Part shown: in pieces, positions 34,741 to 44,451 of the stretch
Layout of the letters: each line of letters opens with the position of its first letter
Position numbering within the stretch: position 1 is the stretch's first letter
NCBI RefSeq assembly: GCF_007858255.1
Contig: NZ_VFEU01000007.1
Location: 186,001 to 250,000 of the forward strand
Origin: Pseudomonas rhodesiae
Lineage (GTDB): Bacteria; Pseudomonadota; Gammaproteobacteria; Pseudomonadales; Pseudomonadaceae
DNA length: 64,000 bases
Direction of reading: 5' to 3'
Made by a program: the position numbers and the translations under genes
The notes under the pieces: model-generated
What the model was told of the DNA's origin: nothing
Databases searched by the model: none
What the model saw: only the letters and a program-made list of their open reading frames with translations

Positions 34741-35655
34741 ATGACCAAGAATCCTTCATCAGACGCCACTTTGCCGAAAGGCATCCATCGAAGCTGGAAG
34801 CTGCCGGACACGTCGCTGGGCGCCCTGTGGGATTCCATCGTCATGGACGAAGCTCTCAAGAAGCAGTTGCTGTCACAGGCGATCGTCAACTTCACGGTGC
34901 GCCCCAAGGTGGAGCGCACGGTACTCCCCCTGCACGGCGTGATCTTGTTGGTCGGCCCGCCGGGGACTGGGAAGACCTCCTTGGCACGGGGCTTGGCGCA
35001 TCGTGTGGCCGAATCTTTTTCTTCTGCGAAGTTTCGATTGCTGGAAGTAGAGCCTCACACGCTGACGAGCTCTGCAATGGGAAAGACTCAACGCGCCGTG
35101 GCAGACCTGTTCTCGCAATCGATCGCAGAATCCGCAGCGGCGGGCCCGACGATCGTCCTTCTGGACGAGGTCGAAACGCTTGCGGCTGATCGAGCCAAGC
35201 TCAGCCTGGAAGCCAACCCGGTTGATGTGCACCGGGCCACCGACGCGGTGTTGGTGCAGTTGGACATGTTGGCCGAACGCAACCCGCATCTGCTGTTCGT
35301 GGCCACCAGCAACTTCCCACAGGCCGTCGACAGTGCCTTCCTATCTCGTTGCGACATGGTGATGGAGGTGCCACTGCCCGGCAAGGATGCCTGCAAGCAG
35401 ATCCTGGTGGACTGCCTGAATGGCCTGGCAAAGACATTTCCGGGGATTGGCAAGCTTTCCTCGGCTCACCAGTTCGACGCGTGCGCTGGCGAGTGCGTCG
35501 GATTGGATGGTCGGGCCATTCGCAAGGTCGTAGCCAACGCCCTCGCGGCCGACCCGCAAGTGGCTATCGATCCGAACAAGCTTTCCGTAGAGCACCTGCG
35601 CAGTGCGATACGACAGGCAACGCAAATGCGCCTTCAAGGAGGGAAGCAAAAATGA
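34741..35655 (+). CDS. cap6: TRIP13/Pch2-like AAA+ ATPase of CBASS (Cap6)
   Basis: This 304-residue AAA+ protein has Walker A LVGPPGTGKTSLARGLAH near residue 70, Walker B IVLLDEVETLA near 140, sensor 1 LLFVATSNFPQAVDSAFLSR near 185 and arginine-finger residues in the same segment. In type III CBASS, TRIP13-like proteins open HORMA proteins and so switch off the cyclase. GAGAG precedes the ATG. The gene overlaps the next HORMA gene by 4 bases. Confidence 0.93.
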   Translation: MTKNPSSDATLPKGIHRSWKLPDTSLGALWDSIVMDEALKKQLLSQAIVNFTVRPKVERTVLPLHGVILLVGPPGTGKTSLARGLAHRVAESFSSAKFRLLEVEPHTLTSSAMGKTQRAVADLFSQSIAESAAAGPTIVLLDEVETLAADRAKLSLEANPVDVHRATDAVLVQLDMLAERNPHLLFVATSNFPQAVDSAFLSRCDMVMEVPLPGKDACKQILVDCLNGLAKTFPGIGKLSSAHQFDACAGECVGLDGRAIRKVVANALAADPQVAIDPNKLSVEHLRSAIRQATQMRLQGGKQK

Positions 35656-36122
35656 CCACCGTTGTCAGCCGGACGTTTCGCAGCTCGCCGCACCGCGATG
35701 CGTTGCAGACGTGGGATGCCATTGTCGAACTGCTCACTCAGGGCAAGGACGGCACGGCTCGCTCTGAACTCAGGGCCGTGGCGGGCGTGGCCGCCAGCTT
35801 GATCGCCGACCAGGCACCCAAGAGCGCGCCCATCGTTGCGACATGCGATGGACCACGGACCAGGATCTACTGCCTCTTCGACGAAGACGCGATCGATGGT
35901 GATGATGCCAACGAAGAAGTCTTGGGGTTCGAGCCGTTGAAGGGAGACTGGGGAGTCTCGCTGCCGTGTCCGAAGGAGCAGCTCGGCTGGGTGCAAACCG
36001 CGCTCAAAAAGCACAGTTCTCGCATCATTGCACGGGACTTGAGCCAAGGAATTGCCACGCAGGCGCAGGCCGATGCTGGACAAGCGCTGTCGCTCGACCT
36101 CGGAGGTTTCCTCAAGTCATGA
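35652..36122 (+). CDS. cap7: bacterial HORMA-domain protein, HORMA3-like (CBASS Cap7 type)
   Basis: This 156-residue protein starts [20 protein letters not shown] and has the central segment [21 protein letters not shown] recognise it as the second HORMA type found in CBASS operons with two HORMA genes (HORMA3 of Pseudomonas). Its start overlaps the TRIP13 stop and its stop overlaps the next HORMA start. It probably modulates the cyclase together with the other HORMA protein. Assignment rests on the operon and partial sequence memory. Confidence 0.82.
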
Positions 36123-36619
36123 GCACCGTCGCCACCTACTCGTACACGCACTCGGTTACCTATGTGACCGACAACATCCTCAAGAGCTTGAAAGACATCA
36201 TCCTGCTCAGTGGGCTGGACCCCGAGCACTTCGCGGATCGCTGGGAGAGCAATACCCGAGCCATCAAGACGTGGCTCGGGACCGGTGATCTGCGCAAGGT
36301 GATTCTGGAGATCTACAACCCGGCAACCGACAAACTCGTGACCCGATGGGATATCGACATCGTGTATGGGTGGTCCGATGGCGACGGCAGCTTCTGGACA
36401 GATACCGAGCAGTTGAAGTACGCGATCAAGAAAGCTGGGCTGCTGCCATCGCAGGCCAAGTACAAGTTAATGCTCGATACAAAGCCAGGGCGGCCTGATG
36501 TGGAGGGGTGGAGCAAAGGAAGTTATCGCTCGACGGATGGAATGGTCAAGCAGAGCCTAGGCTCGACTGTCGAACACAGCGGCCTGGCGGGTCAGGCCGG
36601 ATATTGGAGGCAACGCTGA
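36119..36619 (+). CDS. cap7: bacterial HORMA-domain protein, HORMA2-like (CBASS Cap7)
   Basis: This 166-residue HORMA protein starts [20 protein letters not shown] and continues [20 protein letters not shown], the characteristic first helices of bacterial HORMA. The C-terminal end ([20 protein letters not shown]) should form the seatbelt closing over a peptide. HORMA bound to a phage peptide activates the cyclase. The stop is fused to the next start (TGATG). Confidence 0.9.
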
Positions 36620-37521
36620 TGCTGTCGATCGATGAAGCTTTTCGCAAGTTCAAGTCGCGTCTGGAACTCAACGAACGCGAACAGAAGAATGCCTCGCAAC
36701 GCCAGAACGAAGTGCGGGACTACCTGCAGACCAAGTTCGGCATTGCGCGCAGCTTCCTGACCGGGTCCTATGCTCGATACACGAAGACGAAGCCGCTCAA
36801 GGATATCGACATCTTCTTCGTGCTGAAGGACTCGGAGAAGCATTACCACGGCAAGGCCGCATCGGTAGTGCTGGATGATTTCCACTCTGCATTGGTGGAG
36901 AAATACGGTTCGGCGGCCGTGCGCAAACAGGCGCGCTCGATCAACGTGGATTTCGGTGTTCACATCGACGCGGAGGACAACACGGACTACCGGGTGGTCA
37001 GCGTGGATGCGGTGCCCGCATTCGACACCGGCGACCAGTATGAGATCCCCGATACGGCGTCCGGAAAGTGGATCAAGACGGACCCGGAGATCCATAAGGA
37101 CAAGGCGACCGCAGCGCACCAAGCCTATGGCAATGAGTGGAAAGGTCTCGTGCGCATGGTGAAGTACTGGAACAACAATCCCAAGCACGGCGATCAGAAG
37201 CCGGTGAAGCCCTCGTTCCTGATCGAGGTAATGGCCCTTGAGTGTCTTTACGGCGGCTGGGGAGGATCGTTCGATCGCGAGATCCAGTCGTTCTTTGCCA
37301 CGCTTGCCGATCGTGTTCATGACGAGTGGCCGGATCCCGCCGGACTTGGCCCGGCGATCAGCAACGATATGGATGCCGCGCGCAAGCAGCGCGCGCAGCA
37401 GCTGCTGTTCCAGGCGAGCCAGGACGCAAGCATCGCCATCGACCACGCGCGTCGTGGTCGCAATATCGAAGCGCTTCGCGCCTGGCGCGCACTGTTTGGC
37501 CCCAAGTTCCCACTGTCCTGA
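36619..37521 (+). CDS. cdnD: CD-NTase cyclase of CBASS, CdnD-like
   Basis: This 300-residue nucleotidyltransferase has the CD-NTase active site: [20 protein letters not shown] (GS then two Asp, near residues 47-68) and the third acidic residue in [10 protein letters not shown] near 116. The rest resembles clade D enzymes paired with HORMA, TRIP13 and NucC, which make cyclic tri-AMP. GGAGG lies 8 bases before the ATG. The gene should produce the messenger for NucC when HORMA senses infection. Confidence 0.93.
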   Translation: MLSIDEAFRKFKSRLELNEREQKNASQRQNEVRDYLQTKFGIARSFLTGSYARYTKTKPLKDIDIFFVLKDSEKHYHGKAASVVLDDFHSALVEKYGSAAVRKQARSINVDFGVHIDAEDNTDYRVVSVDAVPAFDTGDQYEIPDTASGKWIKTDPEIHKDKATAAHQAYGNEWKGLVRMVKYWNNNPKHGDQKPVKPSFLIEVMALECLYGGWGGSFDREIQSFFATLADRVHDEWPDPAGLGPAISNDMDAARKQRAQQLLFQASQDASIAIDHARRGRNIEALRAWRALFGPKFPLS

Positions 37522-37559
37522 TTCCATCGGCTTCCATACACGTCCCATCGAGGTACAGC

Positions 37560-38285
37560 ATGTCCCAGTGGTCGCTTTCCCAGCTCCTGTCGTCCCTGCA
37601 TGAAGACATCCAGCAGCGCTTGTCCGTAGTACGCAAGACCTTCGGTCACCCGGGTACGAAGGGGGATGCGAGCGAGAACGTCTGGATCGACATGCTGGAT
37701 ACCTATCTGCCCAAACGGTACCAGGCGGCGAAGGCGCATGTGGTGGACAGCCTGGGGAACTTCAGCCAGCAGATCGATGTGGTGGTGTTTGATCGGCAAT
37801 ATTCGCCTTTTATCTTCACCTACGAGAACGAGACGATCATTCCAGCCGAAAGCGTGTACGCCGTGTTCGAGGCCAAGCAGACGGCTGACGCGGGGCTTGT
37901 GGCCTATGCCCAGGAGAAGGTCGCCAGTGTGCGCAGGCTGCACCGCACGAGCCTGCCGATCCCGCACGCTGGCGGGACCTACCCAGCGAAGCCGTTGATT
38001 CCGATTCTGGGTGGCTTGCTCACCTTCGAGAGCGAATGGAGTCCTGCATTGGGCCCATCCATGGACAAGGCGCTGAACGCAAACCTCACCGAGGGGCGTC
38101 TGGACATCGGATGCGTTGCCGCCCACGGGCACTTTTTCTATGACCAAGCCAGCGGCGCGTACAGCTACACCAACGAAAACAAGCCGGCGACCGCGTTTCT
38201 TTTCAAGCTGATCGCGCAGCTTCAGTTCAGTGGAACGGTCCCCATGATCGATGTGGAGGCTTACGGTCAGTGGTTGACCAAGTGA
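37560..38285 (+). CDS. nucC: NucC CBASS effector nuclease
   Basis: This 241-residue protein has the same length as E. coli NucC. The catalytic set of the PD-(D/E)xK fold is at the known places: D73 (QQIDVVVFD), E104 and K106 (YAVFEAKQ). The body is close to NucC throughout (PKRYQAA, LPIPHAGGTYPAKPLIP, QLQFSGTVPMIDVEAYGQWL). NucC forms trimers that, on binding cyclic tri-AMP, join as hexamers and cut double-stranded DNA, killing the cell before phage release. It starts 38 bases after the cyclase. Confidence 0.96.
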   Translation: MSQWSLSQLLSSLHEDIQQRLSVVRKTFGHPGTKGDASENVWIDMLDTYLPKRYQAAKAHVVDSLGNFSQQIDVVVFDRQYSPFIFTYENETIIPAESVYAVFEAKQTADAGLVAYAQEKVASVRRLHRTSLPIPHAGGTYPAKPLIPILGGLLTFESEWSPALGPSMDKALNANLTEGRLDIGCVAAHGHFFYDQASGAYSYTNENKPATAFLFKLIAQLQFSGTVPMIDVEAYGQWLTK

Positions 38286-38294
38286 GGGGTCGCT

Positions 38295-40919
38295 GTGGCA
38301 AGCATACGTTCGGAGTACCACCGGTTCCTGGCGCACTTGACGCAGCGGCACGTGCACGACGACGTGCGCCGGCTGGCGCACCTGGTGCTCGATCACCTGC
38401 AGCCACTGGCCGAGGTCGGTGCTGCACGCCGGGGGCGCTCCACGCGCTTGGCGCCGCTGGCCATCGCGCATCTGGCGCAGATGCCTGTCGCCTACGACGG
38501 GGACGCGCGCGGCCCCGAAAACGGGCCGGCGCTCGGGCGACTGCACCAGCTCGAAGTCGGGCCGTTTCGAGGATTCATGCGGCAGGAGACGTTCGACCTC
38601 AGCCATGACATCACCTTGGTCTACGGTGCCAACGGCACCGGCAAGAGCAGCTTCTGCGAAGCCTTGGAAGTGGCGATGCTCGGTTCGATCAGCGAAGCGC
38701 AGGCCAAGCGGGTCGACCAGCGGACGTACTGCAACAACGCTCGCCTGCGCCGCCACATCGCGCCAGTCCTGTCGTCTACGGCGGCGGGCGAGGCGCAGGC
38801 CGTCCAGCCCGACGAAGCTGAGTATCGCTTCTGCTTCATCGAGAAGAACCGCCTCGACGATTTCGCCCGAATCGCCGCGCGGACCCCGAGCGATCAGCGC
38901 CAGCTCATCGCCACCCTGTTCGGCGTGGACCAGTTCAGCGAGTTCGTGCGCGGCTTCAACCCCTCGCTCGATCAGGACCTGATGCTTGCCGGCGTGCAGG
39001 CGGCGCAGCTGGCGCAGCGTCGCCTGCAGTTGGCGAACTCCGAACAGACCATCGCCGCCTACCCGCAGAAGATCGCAGCGGTCGAGGGCCTGGAACAAGC
39101 TTTGGCGCAGCGCATGTCACCTGGCGCGACCTATCAAACCTGCGTGGACTGGCTGCTGGGTACGCCGCAGCAGCAAGGACGGCTACCGTATGTCCAGGCT
39201 CAGCTGGACGCCAACCCGCCTGCCATTCACGAGGTGACCCAGGCCCGCCTGCAAGCGTTGCTGGCAGAGGCCTACCGCGTCCAGGGACTGTGGCAAGCGT
39301 CTTCCGCGCAACTCGCGGCCCGCGCCGGCGAGGTGTCGTACGCGAAGCTCTACGAGGCCGTGCAAGCGTTGGCGGACGGGGCGACCGCGTGTCCGGCATG
39401 TGGAACCGAACTGGCCGCCGTGGCGCAGGACCCGTTCGCCAGGGCGCGAATGGGCCTGGAGCAGCTCGCGCAACTGGCCGTCCTGCAGCAGCAGGAGGCC
39501 GGGCATCGGACGCAGTTGAGCGAGGCGGTCCGAGCGCTGTGTGACGAAATGCGCCGCGTGGTGGCGGCGGCTGGGGTCGCTTGTCCTGCCGAATCGCAGG
39601 CCGCGGGCCTGCCACTGCTGCCTCCCACGTCGGCGGGCAATTGGCTCGGCGGCGGGGTGAATGGGGACCAGCGCGCCTGGCAAGCCCTCTTACGGATCGC
39701 ACAGATCATCGAAGGCTTCGACGCGCAGGCGCGCGACGTGAATGCCCAGCGCGGCGCGATGGCCCAGGAGCGGGACCGCCTGCAACAGCATCAGCTGGAG
39801 ATCGAACGGCTGCGGACCATGCGCACGACTGCGGATCAGGAGCTGGCGGCCGCCCGCCAAACCGTGGCCCAATTCGACGACGCGAACCGCGGCCTGATCC
39901 AGGCGGCCACGGACGAAATGCCGGTGGTGGTGCACCATCAGCGGGTCAAGGCCGCCTACGACGGCTTCCTGCCCGAGATTCAGGCATACCTGACCGCTCT
40001 GCCGGGGGTTCTGCTACAGGGGCTGGGAGACCAAGCCCGCCATCTCTACAACGCATTCAACCGGGCCGATCCGCCCGGCGATCTGCTGCACGCGCTGTGG
40101 TTGCCCGTGGCCGAGAACGGCAAGATCGAGGTGGAGTTCGCCGGCGAGCCGGGCGCGCGCTACGACGCGTTGATCGTCTTCAGCGAAGGGCACATCAAAT
40201 GCCTGGGCCTGGCGATTCTGCTTGCCAAGAACCTCGCGCAGGGCTGCCCCGTGGTCATATTCGATGACGTCGTCAACGCGATCGACGACGACCATCGCGA
40301 TGGCATCTGGCGTACCTTCTTCGAGGACGGTTTGCTCCACGGCAAGCAGGTTATCCTCACCTCGCACGCAGAGGAGTTCCTGCACCGCATCCAGCAGGAG
40401 TTGGGCGTGCGCCGCGCCGCGGCCATTAAGCGCTACAAGTTTCTCCCGCATCAGGGAGAGCACGAACTGCGGGTCGACAGCGACCCGCCAGCGAAGAACT
40501 ATGTTCTTCTGGCCCAGCAGGCGTTGGCGGCTGACGAGAAACGCGAGGCACTGCGTCAGGCCCGGCCGGCGCTGGAGAGTCTGACGGACCGCCTGTGGAC
40601 GTGGCTGGGTCGGCGGGCGGACGGCCGGATCGACATCAAGCTGAGCGGGCCCCGCGCGCCTTGGGAGCTGAACAATAAATGCACCAAGTTGCGGTCGGCC
40701 GTCGAGCGTATCGCGGCGCAACATGCGGGTGCGCCGGATGCCGTAGGGGCGTTGGTCCGGCTGCTCAATGTCAGCGGTACGAGTATTGAATGGGGTTACC
40801 TCAATAGCGGTGTGCACGACGCTCAGCGCGATCATGAGTTTGATCGGGCGACGGTAAGAACGGTCGTCGAGGCGGTTACGGCGTTGGATGCTGCTCTTGA
40901 TACCCTGCAGAACCGATGA
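38295..40919 (+). CDS. RecF/SMC-like ATPase with a CPxC hook, last gene of the CBASS operon
   Basis: This 874-residue ATPase starts at GTG 38295, 9 bases after the nucC stop with GAGGGG between. Walker A is VYGANGTGKSSF (near 110-120), a CPACG pair that may bind zinc is near 366-370 between helical coiled-coil parts (about 250-560), and the ABC-type signature and Walker B are in LGLAILLAKNL and PVVIFDDVVNAIDDD (near 640-665), with the H-loop in LTSHAEEFLH. This is the plan of RecF/RecN/Rad50-like and anti-phage AAA ATPases. Role unknown; co-transcription suggests defence or DNA repair linked to NucC. Confidence 0.88.
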   Translation: MASIRSEYHRFLAHLTQRHVHDDVRRLAHLVLDHLQPLAEVGAARRGRSTRLAPLAIAHLAQMPVAYDGDARGPENGPALGRLHQLEVGPFRGFMRQETFDLSHDITLVYGANGTGKSSFCEALEVAMLGSISEAQAKRVDQRTYCNNARLRRHIAPVLSSTAAGEAQAVQPDEAEYRFCFIEKNRLDDFARIAARTPSDQRQLIATLFGVDQFSEFVRGFNPSLDQDLMLAGVQAAQLAQRRLQLANSEQTIAAYPQKIAAVEGLEQALAQRMSPGATYQTCVDWLLGTPQQQGRLPYVQAQLDANPPAIHEVTQARLQALLAEAYRVQGLWQASSAQLAARAGEVSYAKLYEAVQALADGATACPACGTELAAVAQDPFARARMGLEQLAQLAVLQQQEAGHRTQLSEAVRALCDEMRRVVAAAGVACPAESQAAGLPLLPPTSAGNWLGGGVNGDQRAWQALLRIAQIIEGFDAQARDVNAQRGAMAQERDRLQQHQLEIERLRTMRTTADQELAAARQTVAQFDDANRGLIQAATDEMPVVVHHQRVKAAYDGFLPEIQAYLTALPGVLLQGLGDQARHLYNAFNRADPPGDLLHALWLPVAENGKIEVEFAGEPGARYDALIVFSEGHIKCLGLAILLAKNLAQGCPVVIFDDVVNAIDDDHRDGIWRTFFEDGLLHGKQVILTSHAEEFLHRIQQELGVRRAAAIKRYKFLPHQGEHELRVDSDPPAKNYVLLAQQALAADEKREALRQARPALESLTDRLWTWLGRRADGRIDIKLSGPRAPWELNNKCTKLRSAVERIAAQHAGAPDAVGALVRLLNVSGTSIEWGYLNSGVHDAQRDHEFDRATVRTVVEAVTALDAALDTLQNR

Positions 40920-40920
40920 A

Positions 40921-40948
40921 CGGCACACGGCTTTGCAGAGCCGTGCCG
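40921..40948. terminator. hairpin between the convergent CBASS and transfer operons
   Basis: The stem CGGCAC...GTGCCG with a two-base bulge, inner GGCT/AGCC pairs and a six-base loop lies just after the ATPase stop, between convergent genes. No T-run follows on either strand, so it is a weak terminator at best; it may act in both directions. Confidence 0.5.
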
Positions 40949-40959
40949 CCCGTGTCACC

Positions 40960-41709
40960 TCATAAGTACTTCTTGAAGCTGCCTGCGGTCAGGCTGACTG
41001 CCATCCCCAGCAACGCCGCGCTGGGCAGCAGGATGACCAGAGGATGCACCGATATGGGCAGAGCGAGATAGGTGACCCAAGGCAGCACGGCCAACGGCAT
41101 CAGGCTGGCCTTCGCGCGGTGGTAGATGAAGCCGGATTCGCGGCCCGCGCCGAACCGGCGCACATCCCGTCGCACCAGGCCGTCAATCAGGCCGACGAAT
41201 GCCGCCGTGAGGATCAGCGGCAGCGTGAGCACCAGGACCAGCAGGCGCACCAGGAAGGTGAGCGTCGTGAAGGCCGCAGCGATCAGGTAGCTTTCGGCCC
41301 AGACATAGACTTGGCTGATGTAGTAGCGGAAGTTGCGGCTCTGCCCGTGGCTGGGCGCGCGGACGCGCTCGGCGGTCTGGCTCATGCGCTCCAGCAACCC
41401 CGAGCGCACGAACACCCACTCGTACCCGGTATCCACCAACTCGTGCGCCGTGCGCCCGGGCTCCTGTACCACCACGCTGCGCGTGAAGTGGTTGGACAGG
41501 TGCCCGAGTTCGTACCGCAGCATCTGCTGGGAGTGGCGCCAGCCCTGGTCCTTCCAGAACAGGTGCATGCCGGCGCACTCCACCACGATCGAGAACAGCA
41601 GCGAGCCAATGAGCACCCCGAGCAGCCGGAACGGTAAGGTGATGGTGCCGACGATCAAGCCTTGGCGATGGTTCTGCTCCCGCTGCGCGGTCGAGGCGGC
41701 ATCCTTCAT
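40960..41709 (-). CDS. integrating conjugative element membrane protein, PFL_4697 family (DUF4400)
   Basis: This 249-residue protein has four or five hydrophobic segments (about 24-45, 145-175, 205-245) and a periplasmic His-rich part (WRHSQQMLRYELGHLSNHFT). It follows traD with ATGA overlap and matches TIGR03747. Its role is unknown; it may help the coupling protein. The gene forms the right border of the CBASS insertion. Confidence 0.9.
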   Translation of the reverse strand: MKDAASTAQREQNHRQGLIVGTITLPFRLLGVLIGSLLFSIVVECAGMHLFWKDQGWRHSQQMLRYELGHLSNHFTRSVVVQEPGRTAHELVDTGYEWVFVRSGLLERMSQTAERVRAPSHGQSRNFRYYISQVYVWAESYLIAAAFTTLTFLVRLLVLVLTLPLILTAAFVGLIDGLVRRDVRRFGAGRESGFIYHRAKASLMPLAVLPWVTYLALPISVHPLVILLPSAALLGMAVSLTAGSFKKYL

Positions 41710-43898
41710 GGCACGGCCTCGTTGCCCGCGCCATCGTCGGCGCCGGTGGCCACCGCGCCGGGCTCGGCCGCAGCGGCATCGTCCAGCAGGTCGTCGGGCA
41801 AGGCCGCATCCTGCAAGGCCGACGAGCTGGTGAACTCCCACCACTGCGTGGCCTCGCTGTAGCTCTGGCGCATGTACCCGGCCAGTTGCTGCAGGTCCGC
41901 CGGCATCACTTCATCCGGGTCCGGCGCCGGCAGCGGCATACGCACCTTCCAGAGCTGGCCGCCCTGCAGCAGCGCGAAGCACTGGCCCTTGGGCAGGCCG
42001 ACGACGTGTGACGGCTCGATCATCGGCACGCTGGCCATGCTGATGCGGTCCTGGGTGTTCGACGTGAAATCCGTCGCGCCGCGGATGTCTGAGCTGTCCG
42101 TCGCGCCCGAGACGATGGTGGTTGTATAGACCTCGACCTTCGGCAACTGCCTCGTCAGCAGTTCCGCGGTGGCCGTCTCGCGCACGCGCAACATGAATAA
42201 ATTGTTGAAATTCCCGATCACTTGGCCGGCCTTCGCGCGATTTCCGATGCGGGCCTCGATGTCCGAGAGCGTCTGCGTGTACGCCGTGACTTGCAGGCCG
42301 GCACCGCCGCCCTTGTTGATGAGCGGGATGAATTCATCGCCCATCAGTTCATTGAATTCGTCCGCGTGCACGTTGATCGGCACGCGAGCGCCAGCCACTG
42401 CGCCGGGCAGGCCATCGTCGATTCCGTGCTTGTAGATGTGTCCGGCCACCGAAACCAGGTCAGAGAACATCGAATTGCCGACCGCTGCGGCGACCTCGGC
42501 GTCAGACAACGCATCCAGACCCACATAGACGATGGCCCGCTTTCGGATGACCTGCATCCAGTCGAAGATCGGGCGCGGGTCGGCCAGGTCGGAGTAGTTC
42601 GGCGCCAGGAGCTGGGCGATCTTGCCGCTCGTGAGCTTTTCCAGCAGCGGCAGCAGCGATGCAACGATCTTGTCGAAGTAGGTCTTGTCGTAGCGCACCG
42701 CCGAGCGCAGGCCATCGAGCACAGGGTCGTAGTTGCGCGCCTGGGAGAGGTATTGCTCCAGCGCCACCACACGCTTCTCGCGCCCGATCATGTTCCTTGG
42801 GATGTTCTTCTCGTTGAGCTTGGCCTCGATCTGGACGATCACCTCCCAGGCCTTGGGCTCCGTCTTGGCAAAGTAGTGCTGGGCGTACTCAATGAACAGC
42901 GCGTCGATGTTGATGACGTGGCGCTGGATCAGCATGTAGTCCGGGCGCTGCCCCAGTTCCACCAGGGCGCGGGCGATGATGTTCACGAAGCGCCATGCGA
43001 ACTCGCGGAACGCCGCGCTGTTGCCTTCGCCGGAGAGCTGCCCCGCGATGCGTGTCGCCACTTCCGAGATCCGACCGAAGCGGCCCACGGCGTTGTAGCG
43101 GGCGCTGATTTCCGGCCAGCCCAAGTGGAAGATGTAGAACTCGCCTTCGCGGCCAGCGCGCTGGGCTTCGACGTACATCCGTTTCAAGAGATCGGCATCC
43201 CCCTTGGGGTCGATGACGATGACGACCTCATGCTCGCCGGCAGCATTCCTGCGACGGATGTCCTGCGTGACGAACAACTCGGCCAGGCGCGTCTTGCCCA
43301 CCCGCGTGGTGCCCAGCACCAGCGAGTGCCCGACGCGCTCGCCCAGCGGCAGGCTGACGTCCACTTCGTCGGGCTCGATGCCGTGCAGCCTTGGCAGGCC
43401 GCCGACAGGCGGCAACGGGCGCACGGGGTTGAAAGGCGCGTCCCAGCCGGTGAGCTTCGGCAGGCGCGAGAGCGGCAATGGCGCGAACTCCAGCCGTTCC
43501 TCCAGGCGCCTGGTCAGCCGGTAGGCCGGCGTCGGCTCGACGTAGCGGCGGAACTCGGGCCGGTACGTCTGCATCAGCCGATGCGTGTGCTTCTGCTCCC
43601 AGAGAAAGCCGCGCCCCACGAATAGGCGCTGCTGGCTGACCGGCACGTCCTTGCTGGTCATCACGTAACGCGGCAGACGGCGGATGTTGCGCCGGTAGCG
43701 CAGGATGATGCGGGCATCGCGGTAGCGGATCGCGCCGTAGGCGCCGAACGCCAAGGCGCTGCCGATGCCCATGGCCGGGCTCAGCGCGAGCGACCATGGG
43801 GCCACCAGGCACAGAAACGCGGCGCCTGCACACGCCGCGACGGTGTATAGCTCCACCGCTGGGCGTAGCAGAACCTCGACCGGCTGTTTGCCCGACAT
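41706..43898 (-). CDS. traD: type IV coupling protein TraD (SXT/TOL subfamily)
   Basis: This 730-residue coupling ATPase has N-terminal membrane helices (about 20-60), Walker A SLVLGTTRVGKTRLAEL near residue 195 and Walker B-like VNVHADEFNEL near 515. The family signature GLQVTAYTQTLSDIEARIG follows near 540. It links the MobH-DNA complex to the secretion channel. The acidic C-terminal end is typical. Length and order match TIGR03743. Confidence 0.95.
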   Translation of the reverse strand: MSGKQPVEVLLRPAVELYTVAACAGAAFLCLVAPWSLALSPAMGIGSALAFGAYGAIRYRDARIILRYRRNIRRLPRYVMTSKDVPVSQQRLFVGRGFLWEQKHTHRLMQTYRPEFRRYVEPTPAYRLTRRLEERLEFAPLPLSRLPKLTGWDAPFNPVRPLPPVGGLPRLHGIEPDEVDVSLPLGERVGHSLVLGTTRVGKTRLAELFVTQDIRRRNAAGEHEVVIVIDPKGDADLLKRMYVEAQRAGREGEFYIFHLGWPEISARYNAVGRFGRISEVATRIAGQLSGEGNSAAFREFAWRFVNIIARALVELGQRPDYMLIQRHVINIDALFIEYAQHYFAKTEPKAWEVIVQIEAKLNEKNIPRNMIGREKRVVALEQYLSQARNYDPVLDGLRSAVRYDKTYFDKIVASLLPLLEKLTSGKIAQLLAPNYSDLADPRPIFDWMQVIRKRAIVYVGLDALSDAEVAAAVGNSMFSDLVSVAGHIYKHGIDDGLPGAVAGARVPINVHADEFNELMGDEFIPLINKGGGAGLQVTAYTQTLSDIEARIGNRAKAGQVIGNFNNLFMLRVRETATAELLTRQLPKVEVYTTTIVSGATDSSDIRGATDFTSNTQDRISMASVPMIEPSHVVGLPKGQCFALLQGGQLWKVRMPLPAPDPDEVMPADLQQLAGYMRQSYSEATQWWEFTSSSALQDAALPDDLLDDAAAAEPGAVATGADDGAGNEAVP

Positions 43899-43902
43899 GG
43901 CT

Positions 43903-44451
43903 TCATTGCTCGATGCCGGTGGCCGTGATCAGCGCCGGGTAGTGCCGCAGGCCCAGGCGATCGGCCAGGTCGTCGCCGGCCACGGGCGCGAGCGGCACGC
44001 CCGGCACCAGGGCGCGCAGCCGCGCCAGGCCCTGCGCGGTCTCGACGTTGACGACCAGGCCGACCGCGCCACGTTCGCGCAAAGCGGCGGCGCGGCGCTG
44101 CAACCAGGCCCGGGAAGCCTCGTCGTCGCCGATGACCACGAACGGCCGCAGGCCGGGCGCTTCGATCACCCGTCGCGCGACGGTGCCGGGCGTGAGCTTG
44201 GCGCTGCGCACCGGCAGCATCGCGGCTTCGTCCGCCCGTGTGGCAGGAACCTGGGGCGTCGGGATGGACGGCCGCGCCGGTGCGTTGGCGCGCGGCTGGA
44301 GATTCAGGGCTTCGTAGTACGGCAATGCCGACGTGCCGCCACGGTCCTCGACAACGATCAGTGGCTCGCCGGCACGCGAGGCCAGCGGCAGGCCTGACAG
44401 CAGCATGAGTAGGCCCGTGAACGCGAGATGGGCGGGATGGGGTTTCGTCAT
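43903..44451 (-). CDS. integrating conjugative element protein, PFL_4695 family
   Basis: This 182-residue exported protein has a signal peptide to about residue 27 (GLPLASRA|GE) and a core with EPLIVVEDRGGTSALPYYEA, RPFVVIGDDEASRAWLQRRA and LGLRHYPALITATGIEQ at the end, matching TIGR03765. The fold resembles PFL_4709-type thioredoxin-like proteins without Cys. ATG 44451 overlaps the transglycosylase stop. Confidence 0.9.
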   Translation of the reverse strand: MTKPHPAHLAFTGLLMLLSGLPLASRAGEPLIVVEDRGGTSALPYYEALNLQPRANAPARPSIPTPQVPATRADEAAMLPVRSAKLTPGTVARRVIEAPGLRPFVVIGDDEASRAWLQRRAAALRERGAVGLVVNVETAQGLARLRALVPGVPLAPVAGDDLADRLGLRHYPALITATGIEQ

